Source: Chloroflexota bacterium (GTDB lineage: Bacteria > Chloroflexota > Anaerolineae > Aggregatilineales > Phototrophicaceae). Taken from it: DNA of 64,000 nt. The translations under genes and the position numbers were made by a program. The notes below the pieces were generated by a model, which was not told the origin of the DNA, did not search any database, and worked only from the letters and a program-made list of their open reading frames with translations. Numbering within the stretch: the stretch's first letter is position 1; each line of letters starts with the position of its first letter. The stretch lies in NCBI GenBank assembly GCA_013388735.1, contig JACAES010000075.1, forward strand, positions 60,712-124,711, given 5' to 3'. Positions 53,576 through 63,247 of the stretch are shown one piece after another.

Positions 53576-54709
53576 CTATTGTTCGAGAAGCCGGGTGTAG
53601 GTCTGGTGAAGCTGCCGGGCGGCGGCTTCCCAGGTGAACAGCCGGGCGCGCTGCTGGCCGAGCGTGATGAGCCGCTGTCGCAGAGTTTCATCGTGGATCA
53701 GGCGTTGGAGCGCGTTCGTCAGAGCCTCGACATCATAGGGGTCAATTGTCAAAGCCGCATCACCGGCGACCTCCGGCAGCGAAGAGATATTCGACGTGAC
53801 GACCGGCGTTCCGCAGGCCATCGCTTCGAGTACCGGCAGGCCGAAACCTTCGTAGAGCGACGGAAGCGCAACGCAAACGGCCCCACTGTAAAGCCCCGGC
53901 AGATCGGCTTCGTCGGCGAAACCGATGAAATGGACGAACGACTGCATCCCGGTCTGCCGGATTGAATCGTAGATAGGGTCTTCCAGCCACCCTCGGCCAC
54001 CAGCGATGACGAGATGGATGTCGCTGCCGGTCTGATGGAGCTGTGCAAGCGCCTGGATGAGCCGCCCGTAGTTTTTGCGCGGCTGGACGGTGCCGACGGA
54101 AAAGATGTAAGGCGCGTCGCCAACCCCATGCCGCTTTCGTATAGTCGATAAAACAACAGGATCACGAACGGGATGAAAACGCGCATCAACGCCGCTGAGC
54201 AGGACGGCGATTTTCTCCGGTGGGGTTTTGTACAGTGCGACCAGATCGTCTTTCGTGGCCTGCGAGTCGGCCAGGATGAAGTCGGCGCGCCGGACCGAGC
54301 GCGGGACGACCACATCCAGGTAGGCTTTCAGGGATGGGCTGGCCGTTTCCGGCACGCGGACGAATGACAGGTCATGAACGGTCAGCAGCGTTCGCGTGCC
54401 GGGAAGGGTGGGGGGAAGTACGAAATCGGTTGCGTGAAAAAGCTGTACCTTACCGGTGATGGTTTCCACAGGAATTGGGATGCGCGCGCGATGCCACAGG
54501 CGGGCTAACCAGCGGGGTGTCAGCGGCGTAGGTTTCCAGGTGAAGTTTTCGCCCGGCGGGGGTGGAAGCCGGTTACTGCGCGCGCCGGCTACGAAGAGCC
54601 GGTAGGGGGAGTGCCGATCAACAAAGGTCAGGGCGGCGACCAGTTCGCGCACGTAGCGCCCGATGCCGCCGCCCTGTTCATAGGCAGGCGTATAGTCAAT
54701 GCCGATCAC
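53576..54709 (-). CDS. Glycosyltransferase family 4
   Basis: A 377-residue GT-B retaining glycosyltransferase. N-terminal GGGIGRYVRELVAAL (acceptor side), FSVGTVQPRKNYGRLIQAL at the second domain and the EX7E sugar-nucleotide site in PSLYEGFGLPVLEAMACGTP. The donor is probably a nucleotide sugar used in exopolysaccharide assembly. Gene order (GtrA, Wzy-like, UDP-glucuronate decarboxylase upstream) supports a surface-glycan role. Confidence 0.93.
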   Translation of the reverse strand: MIGIDYTPAYEQGGGIGRYVRELVAALTFVDRHSPYRLFVAGARSNRLPPPPGENFTWKPTPLTPRWLARLWHRARIPIPVETITGKVQLFHATDFVLPPTLPGTRTLLTVHDLSFVRVPETASPSLKAYLDVVVPRSVRRADFILADSQATKDDLVALYKTPPEKIAVLLSGVDARFHPVRDPVVLSTIRKRHGVGDAPYIFSVGTVQPRKNYGRLIQALAQLHQTGSDIHLVIAGGRGWLEDPIYDSIRQTGMQSFVHFIGFADEADLPGLYSGAVCVALPSLYEGFGLPVLEAMACGTPVVTSNISSLPEVAGDAALTIDPYDVEALTNALQRLIHDETLRQRLITLGQQRARLFTWEAAARQLHQTYTRLLEQ

Positions 54710-54718
54710 GAGTACGGA

Positions 54719-55336
54719 TTACCGGGTGTTCTTCTTCCCCACGTCATTATAAGTCCAGTAGCGATTGGCGAAGAAGTTCCAGAACATGACGACGATGATG
54801 CCGATGAACTGCGCGGCCAGCGTCCCCAACTTGCCTTCTGCCGTGTAGGATGGGATATAGGCAGGCCGAAGAATGTGGATAACGGGGAGCAGAATGGGCA
54901 TCAGGAATGCGCCGAGCGCATGATAGGATACCGAAATCCAGATCGTGCGGCCAAACCAGCCGAAAAAGCTAATCAGAAAAAACAGGGCAAGCTGCCGACG
55001 AACCGACCGTGACCGCGAGTCAGGGTAAGTCCAGAAGCGGTTCCAGATGAAGTTGCTGATGACGGCAGCGATGAATGCTATCGTCGTGGCAATGGCAACG
55101 TTGACTGTAATCGGTTCGCCCTGGCTGTTGGTCGGCGGAAGAATGGTCGCCTGGAGGACGATGACCGTGCCGAAGTCCACAATCGCGCCAATGAACCCGA
55201 CAATGGCAAACTTGAGGAATCGCTCAACCTCTTTGGACTTTTCACCGAAGCGCCCCGCCACCGTCAGAATGAGGCTGTCCACTGGATTGTGGAACGCACG
55301 GTGGGTTGTGCCGGGTGCAGTGTTGTATTGACTCAT
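54719..55336 (-). CDS. GtrA family membrane protein
   Basis: A 205-residue GtrA-type protein with four membrane helices: FLKFAIVGFIGAIVDFGTV, NFIWNRFWTYPDSR and NRYWTYNDVGKK (the W-T-Y/F motif pair of the family). GtrA members move or hold polyprenyl-linked sugars. I choose ATG 55336 (MSQYN), which overlaps the upstream stop as ATGA; ATG 55363 is the alternative. Confidence 0.9.
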   Translation of the reverse strand: MSQYNTAPGTTHRAFHNPVDSLILTVAGRFGEKSKEVERFLKFAIVGFIGAIVDFGTVIVLQATILPPTNSQGEPITVNVAIATTIAFIAAVISNFIWNRFWTYPDSRSRSVRRQLALFFLISFFGWFGRTIWISVSYHALGAFLMPILLPVIHILRPAYIPSYTAEGKLGTLAAQFIGIIVVMFWNFFANRYWTYNDVGKKNTR

Positions 55337-56817
55337 AGAGCTATCAGCCTTGTACTTTTCCATGTTTGATTATACAGGATTGCCAGGACGCCGAGCATTA
55401 AGCCCAGGTGCAAAAACATATTGTTCACGTAGAGATTGTCAAAGAAACTGTGGGCGGCCAGGTATGTCCAGGTGCCGATCAGACCGATCAGCACAGAGCG
55501 AGTTAACGCATCAGGATGTCGCCTGGCCCGCCAATTTGCCCACATTATGGTAATCCACACCTTGCCGTATCCTAACAGTCCGATGATGCCGGCTTCGGCC
55601 AGAATGTTCAAGTAGTAATTGTGGGCGTGTCCTAATGGTTCAAGCCAATTCAGGAGTCTGAACGCAGGGTAGGCCGACTCGTAGTTGCCGAATCCAATGC
55701 CCAACCAGGGCGAAGCGGCGGTCATATTGAGCGCAGCCTGCCAGTGGGCAAGGCGTTCGACGACAGCGTAGTTTTCCGGCGTGATGTCTACACCCCGCAC
55801 ATCTTCAAAGGCGAAAAATTCCTGAGTGGAACTGCTGATTCGTTCGACGATGGAACTCGGCAGCACGCCGGCCAGCCACAGCGCCGCCAGCAGACCGAAG
55901 GCCAGGAGCGCAATCAGCAGGCCGCGCTGCGTGCGCCGGGGCAGCGCCAGCGCCATCACAAGCAGCGAGGCGCCAAACGCCAGCATTGCGCCGCGACTCC
56001 AGGAGATGAAGATGCCGGCGATTAGCAAAGCGGCGGAAACGCTGTAAAAAAGCGCAGATGACAGATCGCCAGCCGGTATCCGCCGCGTATGCCGCCACCG
56101 CCTCCAGGCGCGCTGGCTGTAGCCGAATGCAGCCATGAGAGCGACAGGCGCGAGCAGTCCCATGAATCCGCCAAACGGATTGGGCTGTCCGAACGTGCCG
56201 AATGCCCGGAAAAAACGGTCATCAATCAGTAGGTGCAGCGCGCCGCTGCCGCCGAAAAACTCGTATAAGCCCACCAGGGCGTTAGCGAGGCCGGAGAGAA
56301 CCAGGCCAAAAACCAGCCAGTGCCAGCGTGAATCGCCTGCCAGGTCGAAGGCCGTGACGATCAATACCAGCATTTGCAGCCACTTAAGCCACTCGCTGAC
56401 CCAACCGCTGATGGATACTGCGTTAAAGGCGGTGAGCGCGGTTATAGCCAGGAACACGACGATGACGGTAGATATGGGTGTTGCGGCAAAGCGCAGGCGG
56501 CGGGGTTCGACGACAATACGGTTAACCAGCCACGCGCCGATGAGCAGCACGAATAGAATCTGCCCAATGTCGAGCGGCAGTTGAAAAGTCGCCTCGGTAG
56601 CAATGAGCGTCCGCATGGGCGACAGCACCAGCAGGGCGATCACGGCGGCGAGCGGTGTGATGGCAATCAGTATCACAAAAACGGCCAGAGCAAAAATCAG
56701 AACCAGGGCTGGAAGCGGCTGAGTCGCCACAATCAGCCCGGTGACAGCGGCTAAAACCGCCCAGGCCAGCGTGGGGAAATGCAAGGCCGGGGCAAGGTGG
56801 CGGAGGTTGGCCGTCAC
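55333..56817 (-). CDS. O-antigen ligase/polymerase-like membrane protein
   Basis: A 494-residue protein with about twelve membrane helices and the Wzy_C signature: a periplasmic loop with [14 protein letters not shown] and [19 protein letters not shown] (His and Asn). This family polymerises or ligates lipid-linked glycans at the outer face of the membrane. GTG start with GTGA overlap of the decarboxylase gene. Part of the run 57746 to 53576. Confidence 0.92.
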   Translation of the reverse strand: MTANLRHLAPALHFPTLAWAVLAAVTGLIVATQPLPALVLIFALAVFVILIAITPLAAVIALLVLSPMRTLIATEATFQLPLDIGQILFVLLIGAWLVNRIVVEPRRLRFAATPISTVIVVFLAITALTAFNAVSISGWVSEWLKWLQMLVLIVTAFDLAGDSRWHWLVFGLVLSGLANALVGLYEFFGGSGALHLLIDDRFFRAFGTFGQPNPFGGFMGLLAPVALMAAFGYSQRAWRRWRHTRRIPAGDLSSALFYSVSAALLIAGIFISWSRGAMLAFGASLLVMALALPRRTQRGLLIALLAFGLLAALWLAGVLPSSIVERISSSTQEFFAFEDVRGVDITPENYAVVERLAHWQAALNMTAASPWLGIGFGNYESAYPAFRLLNWLEPLGHAHNYYLNILAEAGIIGLLGYGKVWITIMWANWRARRHPDALTRSVLIGLIGTWTYLAAHSFFDNLYVNNMFLHLGLMLGVLAILYNQTWKSTRLIAL

Positions 56818-57746
56818 ACCACCTCGCGGAAGTAGGCAATGGTTGGTTCTAAGCCCTGCCGGAGTTTGACTTTCGGCTCCCAGTGCAGGACGGCGCGGGC
56901 GCGACTGATGTCCGGCTGGCGTGTCTGAGGATCGCCCTTGATGCGTTCGTCTTTGTAGACGATGCCGGCCTGATTGCCGGTGACTTCGTTCACAACCTGC
57001 GCAAATTCCAGAATGGTCATTTCGTCGGGGTTGCCGATGTTCACCGGGTCGTTGTAGTCGGACAGCAGCAGGCGATAAATGCCTTCGACCAGATCACTGA
57101 CGTACTGGAAACTGCGCGTCTGAGAGCCATCGCCGTATACGGTGAGCGGTTCGCCGCGCAGCGCCTGAGCGATAAAGTTAGGGACGACGCGCCCATCGGC
57201 CAGCCGCATTCGCGGGCCGTAAGTGTTAAAAATACGCACGATGCGCGTATCCACCTCATGCACGCGGTGGTAAGCCATCGTGATCGCTTCGGCAAAACGT
57301 TTCGCTTCGTCATAAACGCCACGCGGGCCGATGGGGTCAACGTTACCAGGATAGCTTTCTTTTTGCGGATGTTCCAGCGGGTCGCCATAGATTTCTGATG
57401 TAGAGGCCAGCAGGAACTTCGCGCCTTTGTGCAGTGCCAGGCCGAGCGCGTTGTGCGTGCCTAAAGCGCCGACCTTAAGGGTCTGTATCGGCAGCTTCAG
57501 ATAATCAATCGGGCTGGCAGGCGACGCGAAGTGCAGCACCGCATCAACCGGGCCGGCGATGTAGATGTAATTGGTGACATCATGTCGGACGAAATGGAAG
57601 TTGGGATTGCCTGCCAGATGGGCTATGTTTCGGGTATTCCCGGTTATCAGGTTATCCATTGCGATAACCGAGTGTCCCTCGGCTATAAAACGGTCGCACA
57701 GATGCGACCCCAGGAAGCCCGCGCCGCCGGTAATCAATACGCGCAA
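56814..57746 (-). CDS. UDP-glucuronate decarboxylase-like SDR
   Basis: A 310-residue extended SDR. NAD loop [14 protein letters not shown], catalytic triad in [10 protein letters not shown] and the YxxxK of YDEAKRFAE, with the subfamily line [16 protein letters not shown] that marks UDP-xylose synthases. It would make UDP-xylose from UDP-glucuronate for glycan assembly. The start is TTG 57746 (LRVLITGG), since GAGGAG lies 8 bases upstream; a GTG three codons earlier would overlap the ribosome site. Confidence 0.92.
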   Translation of the reverse strand: MRVLITGGAGFLGSHLCDRFIAEGHSVIAMDNLITGNTRNIAHLAGNPNFHFVRHDVTNYIYIAGPVDAVLHFASPASPIDYLKLPIQTLKVGALGTHNALGLALHKGAKFLLASTSEIYGDPLEHPQKESYPGNVDPIGPRGVYDEAKRFAEAITMAYHRVHEVDTRIVRIFNTYGPRMRLADGRVVPNFIAQALRGEPLTVYGDGSQTRSFQYVSDLVEGIYRLLLSDYNDPVNIGNPDEMTILEFAQVVNEVTGNQAGIVYKDERIKGDPQTRQPDISRARAVLHWEPKVKLRQGLEPTIAYFREVV

Positions 57747-57783
57747 AATAATCACTCCTCAGGGTAGAAACCAATTCACTGCA

Positions 57784-57811
57784 AGTATAGTGCGGAGTAA
57801 CCTTGCGACAA
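57784..57811 (-). promoter_or_regulatory. Promoter of the glycan operon
   Basis: Minus strand TTGTCG (57806-57811) and TATACT (57784-57789) with a 16-base spacer, about 40 bases before the decarboxylase start. Confidence 0.55.
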
Positions 57812-57823
57812 GCTATAAAAAGG

Positions 57824-58378
57824 CTAAACTTTAACTTCGCCGTCGCCGGCTTCTTTCAGGTCTTTAATCTGTTCGGCAAATTCGTCTTTGAAAATCTGGT
57901 AAACGACGGGATCATCCAGGCAAATGATGATCGTTCGCAAATATTTGAGGTCTTCAAAGGTGAAATCTATGATCTGCGACAGCATGGTTTTGGCGCAGTT
58001 TTCAGCCGGGTAGCCCAGCACGCCGACCGAGATGGCCGGAAGCGCAACCGACTTGAGGCGATTTTTCTCGGCCAGGCGCAGGCATTCGAGGGTGACGCTG
58101 GCGAGTTTTCCGCGTTCGCTGCCTTCGCCCCAGCGCGGGCCGACGGCATGGATGATCTTCTCGAACGGCAGGCTGCCGGCGTCGGTTGCGACGGCGTAGC
58201 CGGTTTCGCACCAGCCGATGGCTGCGCAGGCGCGCTGGACAGCAGGGCCGGCTTTCTCTGCCAGGGTGGGGGAGACGTGCAGATTGGTGTCGGTGGGGTT
58301 AACGATACCGCCGGCGGTCTGCGAGAAAATATCATCCTGGATAATCTGGATCGTAACCTTGTTGATCCGGGCTTTCAT
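57824..58378 (-). CDS. Macrodomain protein
   Basis: A 184-residue macrodomain (binds or hydrolyses ADP-ribose). Present: [49 protein letters not shown]. The usual Gly-rich GGGVA loop after the Asn is replaced by [12 protein letters not shown], so ligand binding may differ from standard de-ADP-ribosylases. ATG 58378 follows an in-frame GTG by one codon. It lies between the GH-Wzy gene and the decarboxylase gene, all in the same direction. Confidence 0.87.
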   Translation of the reverse strand: MKARINKVTIQIIQDDIFSQTAGGIVNPTDTNLHVSPTLAEKAGPAVQRACAAIGWCETGYAVATDAGSLPFEKIIHAVGPRWGEGSERGKLASVTLECLRLAEKNRLKSVALPAISVGVLGYPAENCAKTMLSQIIDFTFEDLKYLRTIIICLDDPVVYQIFKDEFAEQIKDLKEAGDGEVKV

Positions 58379-58420
58379 CACGTCACTGCTTTCTTGCCGT
58401 CCTTAAGGTAGATTACACCA

Positions 58421-61400
58421 TCATAATTCCGGTTCGTCAATAGCTCTGATGTTCGATAAACGAACCGCTGCACCGATCAGAAAGACGAAAATGTAAGCTA
58501 AATCCTGGACATAAACGCTGTTATCAATCAGCCCATGGGCCAGCAGATTGACCATACTACCGATGATTCCGATGACAATCGCCCGGTGAATGGCGCTCTG
58601 AGATGTGATCGTCCGGCAGATGCGGCTCGCCTGTCGCCAGAAGGCGGCCTGTATCGCAACCAAGATGATGACTCCGAAAATGCCCAGACGCACCCAGAAG
58701 TCCAGAATAAAATTATGCGGGTGCGAAAGGTTTGGCTCCTGCCAGGCATCTGGCAGGATGTAGTATCCTCGGAAGGCATAAAGGAACTGGTCGAGGCCGA
58801 CGCCGGTTAAGGGATGGTCGCGTATCAGGTTGATGGCACTTTCCCATACGCGCAGACGATAGAAGTTTGTGCCGCTGGAAAAATCCAGCACACGGGCGAA
58901 ACGCGGCGACTGCATGGAAAAAACGAAGGCCACCAGCGCGGCCAGCGCCAGCGCGGCCAGGATGGGATAAGCGCGTTTGCCCCAGGCTAAAACCAGCACG
59001 ACGATGACAGCAGCAGGGACGCCGATGAACAGCGCGCCGACGCTCTGGCTTAAGATGATGGCGAGACTCATTATGCCCAGGGCGGCGGCGGCCAGGGCGC
59101 GGCGCCAGGGATGAAGCGGCAGGATGGCATAAACCAGCGCAAACGGCAGGCAGCGGCCCAGGAACAGGCCGACATTATTCGGCGAGCCGTAAACGCTGGC
59201 GAGGCGCTGCGCCCCGGCCTCGGCAGTGATAATGGACTGCCCCTGTATGAACATGAAAAGGCCGATAAACGCGACGGCGAAACCGGCAGCGACCAGCGTA
59301 TCGGCCAGCCGGATTATGGTTCGTTTGTCGAGCGCGATTGTCCGAAGAATGGCGTAAAACAGGAGCGGCTCCAGCATCAGCGTCCGCAGTTCAGTAACGG
59401 CGGGTGCGCGATATTCCGCCCAGATGAGTGACAGCAGCCCCACAATAAACCAGGCGATCAAACCATAGTCGAGTGCGCGCAGCCGGGGGAAACGAAGGCG
59501 TGTGGGGAACTGGCTTACCGCGCTCTGGCGCGCGCGTCCCCAGGCTGCACCTGTATGCAGCAGCCAGGCCGCGGTGGTGACGAGAATCAGAACTTCGGCC
59601 AGGGGGAAAGCGAACTGATAGAGTTCGACCGGGAACAGGAAAAAAGGCGACCAGAAGAGGGTCAGCATCAGGCCGAGTTCCAGCCGGTTGTAGATGAAAA
59701 CCAGCAGCAGCAGCGCCGCCAGAATAGTCAGGATGAAGCCGGGTTCGAGGTAAATGAATCCGGCAGTGATAAAAGCCAGACCGATCTGAACCGGCTCGCG
59801 CCGGAAGATGGCGGGCGTACCGTCGCTCCAGGTTAAAAACATGCCGGTCAGCAGCGCCATTGACGACAGCACAGCGGCGGCCAACTGTCCTGCGGCGCCG
59901 AGATGACCGGCCATCTGTGTAAAAGGAGCAAATAGACCACGCCAGTTCAAACGCCAGCCGGTGATGATCGCCGCCGCGCCGGCGATGACAGCCGTAACCC
60001 AGGCCAGCAAAATCTGCCGGTCATACGGCTCGGCCAGATTCCCGGAGCTGACGGCATAACCGGCCAGCGCCCAGCGATCCCAGCCGCGATCGGCGCGGAC
60101 ATGCAGAAGGTGCTGCCCGGAAGTGAGGCGGGTCGCTGCCGGGACGAGGCGCAGTTCGGGGGACAGGCTGCCGCTGGTCAGGACAACATAGGCATTCCCC
60201 GCTGAATCACGCGGGACGGCGTTGGCGGGCTGGCCGTCCACCAGCAGATAGAGATAACCGGTGTAATCATCTTCGCGCAGCAGCAGCGCGATCTCGCTTC
60301 CGGCGAAGGTGAATTGAAGCTGGCTGTCCTGAAGCCAGCCGATGTCCGCGCCCATCCGTCCAAACGTCCAGACGCCGCTGTACTGGGCATACGGGTTGAC
60401 CGGGGCAAAGAGGCCGTTTTCGGCGCTGTTTGCACGCGGGCGCGCGGCGAGAGACTGGTAGAGCGACGTGGGGCTGCCATCGGGTGCGATCAAAGCGAAA
60501 CCCCAGAGCGGGTCATCTTCAGCGGCGGGCGGCTGCCAGTGCTGCAAAATCATGCCGGCCAGCCAGGGCCACTCACGATCAGCGCGGTCGAGCGCCGCCA
60601 ACGTGTAGGTGATTTGTTCATCTGCGCTGACGTTTCCCCAGATGGAGGGCTGACCGCGCCAGTCGGCGGGCAGGCTGTTCCATCCCCAATGGCTGGCCCA
60701 CAATGCCTTAGCGCCATCCCCGTTTTGCGCCATCTCCTCGCGTAAGGCGACGATGCGCGAGAAATTCAGTACGCTTTCGTCCACTGTCCGGTCATCGGGG
60801 GACAGGTCGAATCCGTAGGGTTTGGCCGCCGCTGCATCGAAATAGGGCTGCGCGCCCAGCGCGTACAGGGCGCGCAGATACCGGATGTCGCTGATGTTGC
60901 GCGGGCCGGTTTCGGTCGTTGGGGCGAGCGCGGCGACGATCACGGTCGCGTTGGCGTCCGCGCCATGAATGGCGAAATAGGCTTCTTTCAACAAGGCAAC
61001 ATAATCCGCCGGGCGCGGCTCCAGCCCGCCCCAGGCATCGGCCAGATTGGGTTCGTCCCATATCTGGTAGAAGTCTATCGTTTGCCCGTAACGCGTGGCG
61101 AAAGCCTGGACAAAAGCGGCGAAATCGGCAGGGTTCTGGGGTGGCGCGGTTGAGCGGTCGGCCTGCGGGTGGCGCGCCCAAGCGGGGGTATTGACCAGGA
61201 CAGCGACTAACTGCAAGTTGGGGTGGGCGTCTACAGCCTGAACAACCGTATCCCAGGTCTGCCAGCGATAATCGCCGGCTGCTGGTTCGATTTCGTCCCA
61301 GCGGATAAACTGCCGAACCCAGGTGACATGCGCCGTTTCCATTCTCTCCAGTTGGGCTGCCAATTCGGCGGGTGTGTACTGTTCCAGCGCAGCGTTAACG

Positions 61401-61558
61401 CCGAGGCGAGGAACACGAAAGGGAAGCCGAGACTCCTGTACCGGGTTGACATAACCGCGAAGCTGATGATCACGTGCGTCGAGGGTGGCAAATGCCGCCA
61501 GCACACTGCCCAGTAACGCAAACAGCGCCGCCAGAAAAAGGATAGGATCGCGCTTCAT
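58421..61558 (-). CDS. Glycosidase-like domain fused to O-antigen ligase membrane domain
   Basis: A 1045-residue protein. An N-terminal signal anchor (about 6-26), then a GH-A clan barrel (about 50-370) like GH39/GH5 proteins. The acid/base Glu169 is in QIWDEPNL (usual Asn is Asp), but the nucleophile motif reads LWASHWGW, with His290 where Glu is expected. A beta-sandwich follows (about 385-510), then about twelve membrane helices (about 520-1040) with a Wzy-type loop: GVGLDQFLYAFRGYY and NLSHPHNFILDFWVRLG. The barrel faces outside, so it may bind the glycan the ligase handles. ATGA overlap with the lipoprotein gene. Confidence 0.88.
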   Translation of the reverse strand: MKRDPILFLAALFALLGSVLAAFATLDARDHQLRGYVNPVQESRLPFRVPRLGVNAALEQYTPAELAAQLERMETAHVTWVRQFIRWDEIEPAAGDYRWQTWDTVVQAVDAHPNLQLVAVLVNTPAWARHPQADRSTAPPQNPADFAAFVQAFATRYGQTIDFYQIWDEPNLADAWGGLEPRPADYVALLKEAYFAIHGADANATVIVAALAPTTETGPRNISDIRYLRALYALGAQPYFDAAAAKPYGFDLSPDDRTVDESVLNFSRIVALREEMAQNGDGAKALWASHWGWNSLPADWRGQPSIWGNVSADEQITYTLAALDRADREWPWLAGMILQHWQPPAAEDDPLWGFALIAPDGSPTSLYQSLAARPRANSAENGLFAPVNPYAQYSGVWTFGRMGADIGWLQDSQLQFTFAGSEIALLLREDDYTGYLYLLVDGQPANAVPRDSAGNAYVVLTSGSLSPELRLVPAATRLTSGQHLLHVRADRGWDRWALAGYAVSSGNLAEPYDRQILLAWVTAVIAGAAAIITGWRLNWRGLFAPFTQMAGHLGAAGQLAAAVLSSMALLTGMFLTWSDGTPAIFRREPVQIGLAFITAGFIYLEPGFILTILAALLLLVFIYNRLELGLMLTLFWSPFFLFPVELYQFAFPLAEVLILVTTAAWLLHTGAAWGRARQSAVSQFPTRLRFPRLRALDYGLIAWFIVGLLSLIWAEYRAPAVTELRTLMLEPLLFYAILRTIALDKRTIIRLADTLVAAGFAVAFIGLFMFIQGQSIITAEAGAQRLASVYGSPNNVGLFLGRCLPFALVYAILPLHPWRRALAAAALGIMSLAIILSQSVGALFIGVPAAVIVVLVLAWGKRAYPILAALALAALVAFVFSMQSPRFARVLDFSSGTNFYRLRVWESAINLIRDHPLTGVGLDQFLYAFRGYYILPDAWQEPNLSHPHNFILDFWVRLGIFGVIILVAIQAAFWRQASRICRTITSQSAIHRAIVIGIIGSMVNLLAHGLIDNSVYVQDLAYIFVFLIGAAVRLSNIRAIDEPEL

Positions 61559-63162
61559 AGCGTCCAGACCGGATTGGAAGCGCCGCCGTCCAGGGTAAGC
61601 TGATGGGCGACCGCTGACTCAACATCAATAATCCACAGATTGCCCTGATAGATGAACGCGATCTGGCGGCCATCGGGACTCCAGGCAAATTCCTGGTTTT
61701 GATAGACCGACTCGCCGGCTTTGATGCCCGGCTCGTTTTGAGGTGGAAAGATGGTGCGGGCGTTGCTGCCGTCCCGGTCGGCGACGACCAGATCGTATTC
61801 ACCGTTGATGCTGTTAAATGGATCGCGCGCGCGCAGGTAAGCCATGTAGCCTGCCGGGAACTGGCTCTCCGGGTTTGATACCGATGGCGAGAACTGTGGA
61901 GCGGCCCAGATGCCGGCGTTTTTGACAAGGTTCGCCGAAAAAGCGCCGGTGGTGTCGGCGGCGGCGATATCAAAAGCCGGGCTGTTTTCGGGAAGTTCCC
62001 GCCCCACCGGCGCACCATGAATGGTGGTGATGAGCGTGGTGCTGTCGGGCGCCCAGGAGACGGTCGCCCGCCAGGACCAGTCGGCGCGGGTCAAAAACAC
62101 GGCGTAGCTGAGGAGCGCGTCGTCAAGCGTGCCGGTTTCCAGGTTGACCAGCCCGAATGCATCGGCCTGCACCCAGGCCAGTTTTTGGCCGTCAGGCGAC
62201 CAGTGGTAGCGCGTTCCCCACCATGAATACGGGCCACCGGGGGGATTTTCGAGTATCTGCTGGATGCTGAGCGTTTCGCCGGTACGTGGATCCACGCGCA
62301 TCTGCCACAGGTCGTTGAATGCGCGCCAACCGGGCGCGGCCTGGCTGGCTTCGCCGGTTGAATAACTGATGGTATTCTGTAGACCGGGAATCCAGTCGGC
62401 GTACAAGACATCACCCAGCACCAGGCTTACCGGCTCAGTCCCGGCTGGAACATCCGCGATGAGCCATAGACTGTTGAATGTTCCGCCGTCTACGCCGGTT
62501 TCCTTGCGTGTGAAAAGAAGCTGGCGTCCATCCGCAGATAGACGAAAAACGCGCTTATCAAGATCGCTGGAGATGGTCAGGGGGCGTTTGGTCGTGCTGC
62601 TGCCACGCATACTCCAGGCGTTGCCACTGCTGATGTAGGTCAGCGTGCCGTTGATAGGAACCGGCTCAACCTGTCCGGTCGGGCCGACGTAGATGATTTC
62701 ATCCTGCGCCGTGACGATTTCCGTCCGGCTGATTTCGACGCGCTCACTTGGCACGCCATCGCGGATGGTCACGCGGTAACAAACCTCCAGCGTGCCGTTC
62801 TGCCCGGCCTGGCCGATGCGCTGCTCGCCGGGTTCAAGACCTTCGTTAAGGAGTGTGGTCTGTTTATACGGAATTTCCGATTGTTCGCATTCGGTCGTTT
62901 CGGCCACGCGCACGACCGTCACCCGCATCCCGTCGCTGATCTGGGTGAAGGGCGGCGGGTTTACGTCGTCAAGTTCGCCTAACTCAACGTTCACTTTGGG
63001 GTCGCGCAGGAACTCGCCAACTGTCACAGGGGCAGGATAGGCGAACTTGCGCTCCCGGCCATCGGCGAGCAGCGTAATCTGGATGGACGGCGCTTCCGGC
63101 GCTGCCCGGCAGGCTGCCAGGAGGAATGTGCTTACAACAATACAGAGCAGGAGTCGTTTCAT
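61555..63162 (-). CDS. Lipoprotein with DUF348, G5 and TolB-like propeller domains
   Basis: A 535-residue lipoprotein. ATG 63162 opens a lipoprotein signal MKRLLLCIVVSTFLLAAC (lipobox LLAAC, Cys18). A ubiquitin-like DUF348 domain follows (about 26-90; ITLLADGRERKFAYPAPVTV), then a G5-like domain (about 95-165; CYRVTIRDGVPSERVEIS), and a WD40/PD40 propeller to the end with AWSPDGRQIAF and HWSPDGQKLAW blades. DUF348 and G5 occur together in Rpf/wall-remodelling proteins. It is probably a surface sensor or glycan binder, translationally coupled to the GH-Wzy protein. Confidence 0.87.
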   Translation of the reverse strand: MKRLLLCIVVSTFLLAACRAAPEAPSIQITLLADGRERKFAYPAPVTVGEFLRDPKVNVELGELDDVNPPPFTQISDGMRVTVVRVAETTECEQSEIPYKQTTLLNEGLEPGEQRIGQAGQNGTLEVCYRVTIRDGVPSERVEISRTEIVTAQDEIIYVGPTGQVEPVPINGTLTYISSGNAWSMRGSSTTKRPLTISSDLDKRVFRLSADGRQLLFTRKETGVDGGTFNSLWLIADVPAGTEPVSLVLGDVLYADWIPGLQNTISYSTGEASQAAPGWRAFNDLWQMRVDPRTGETLSIQQILENPPGGPYSWWGTRYHWSPDGQKLAWVQADAFGLVNLETGTLDDALLSYAVFLTRADWSWRATVSWAPDSTTLITTIHGAPVGRELPENSPAFDIAAADTTGAFSANLVKNAGIWAAPQFSPSVSNPESQFPAGYMAYLRARDPFNSINGEYDLVVADRDGSNARTIFPPQNEPGIKAGESVYQNQEFAWSPDGRQIAFIYQGNLWIIDVESAVAHQLTLDGGASNPVWTL

Positions 63163-63247
63163 CGTTAAACCAGGTCTGGTTGTCAAGGAAGATGGCGAAC
63201 CAGACTCGCCACACAGGACAAATCCGGTTCGCACACGAGCAGTCCGC

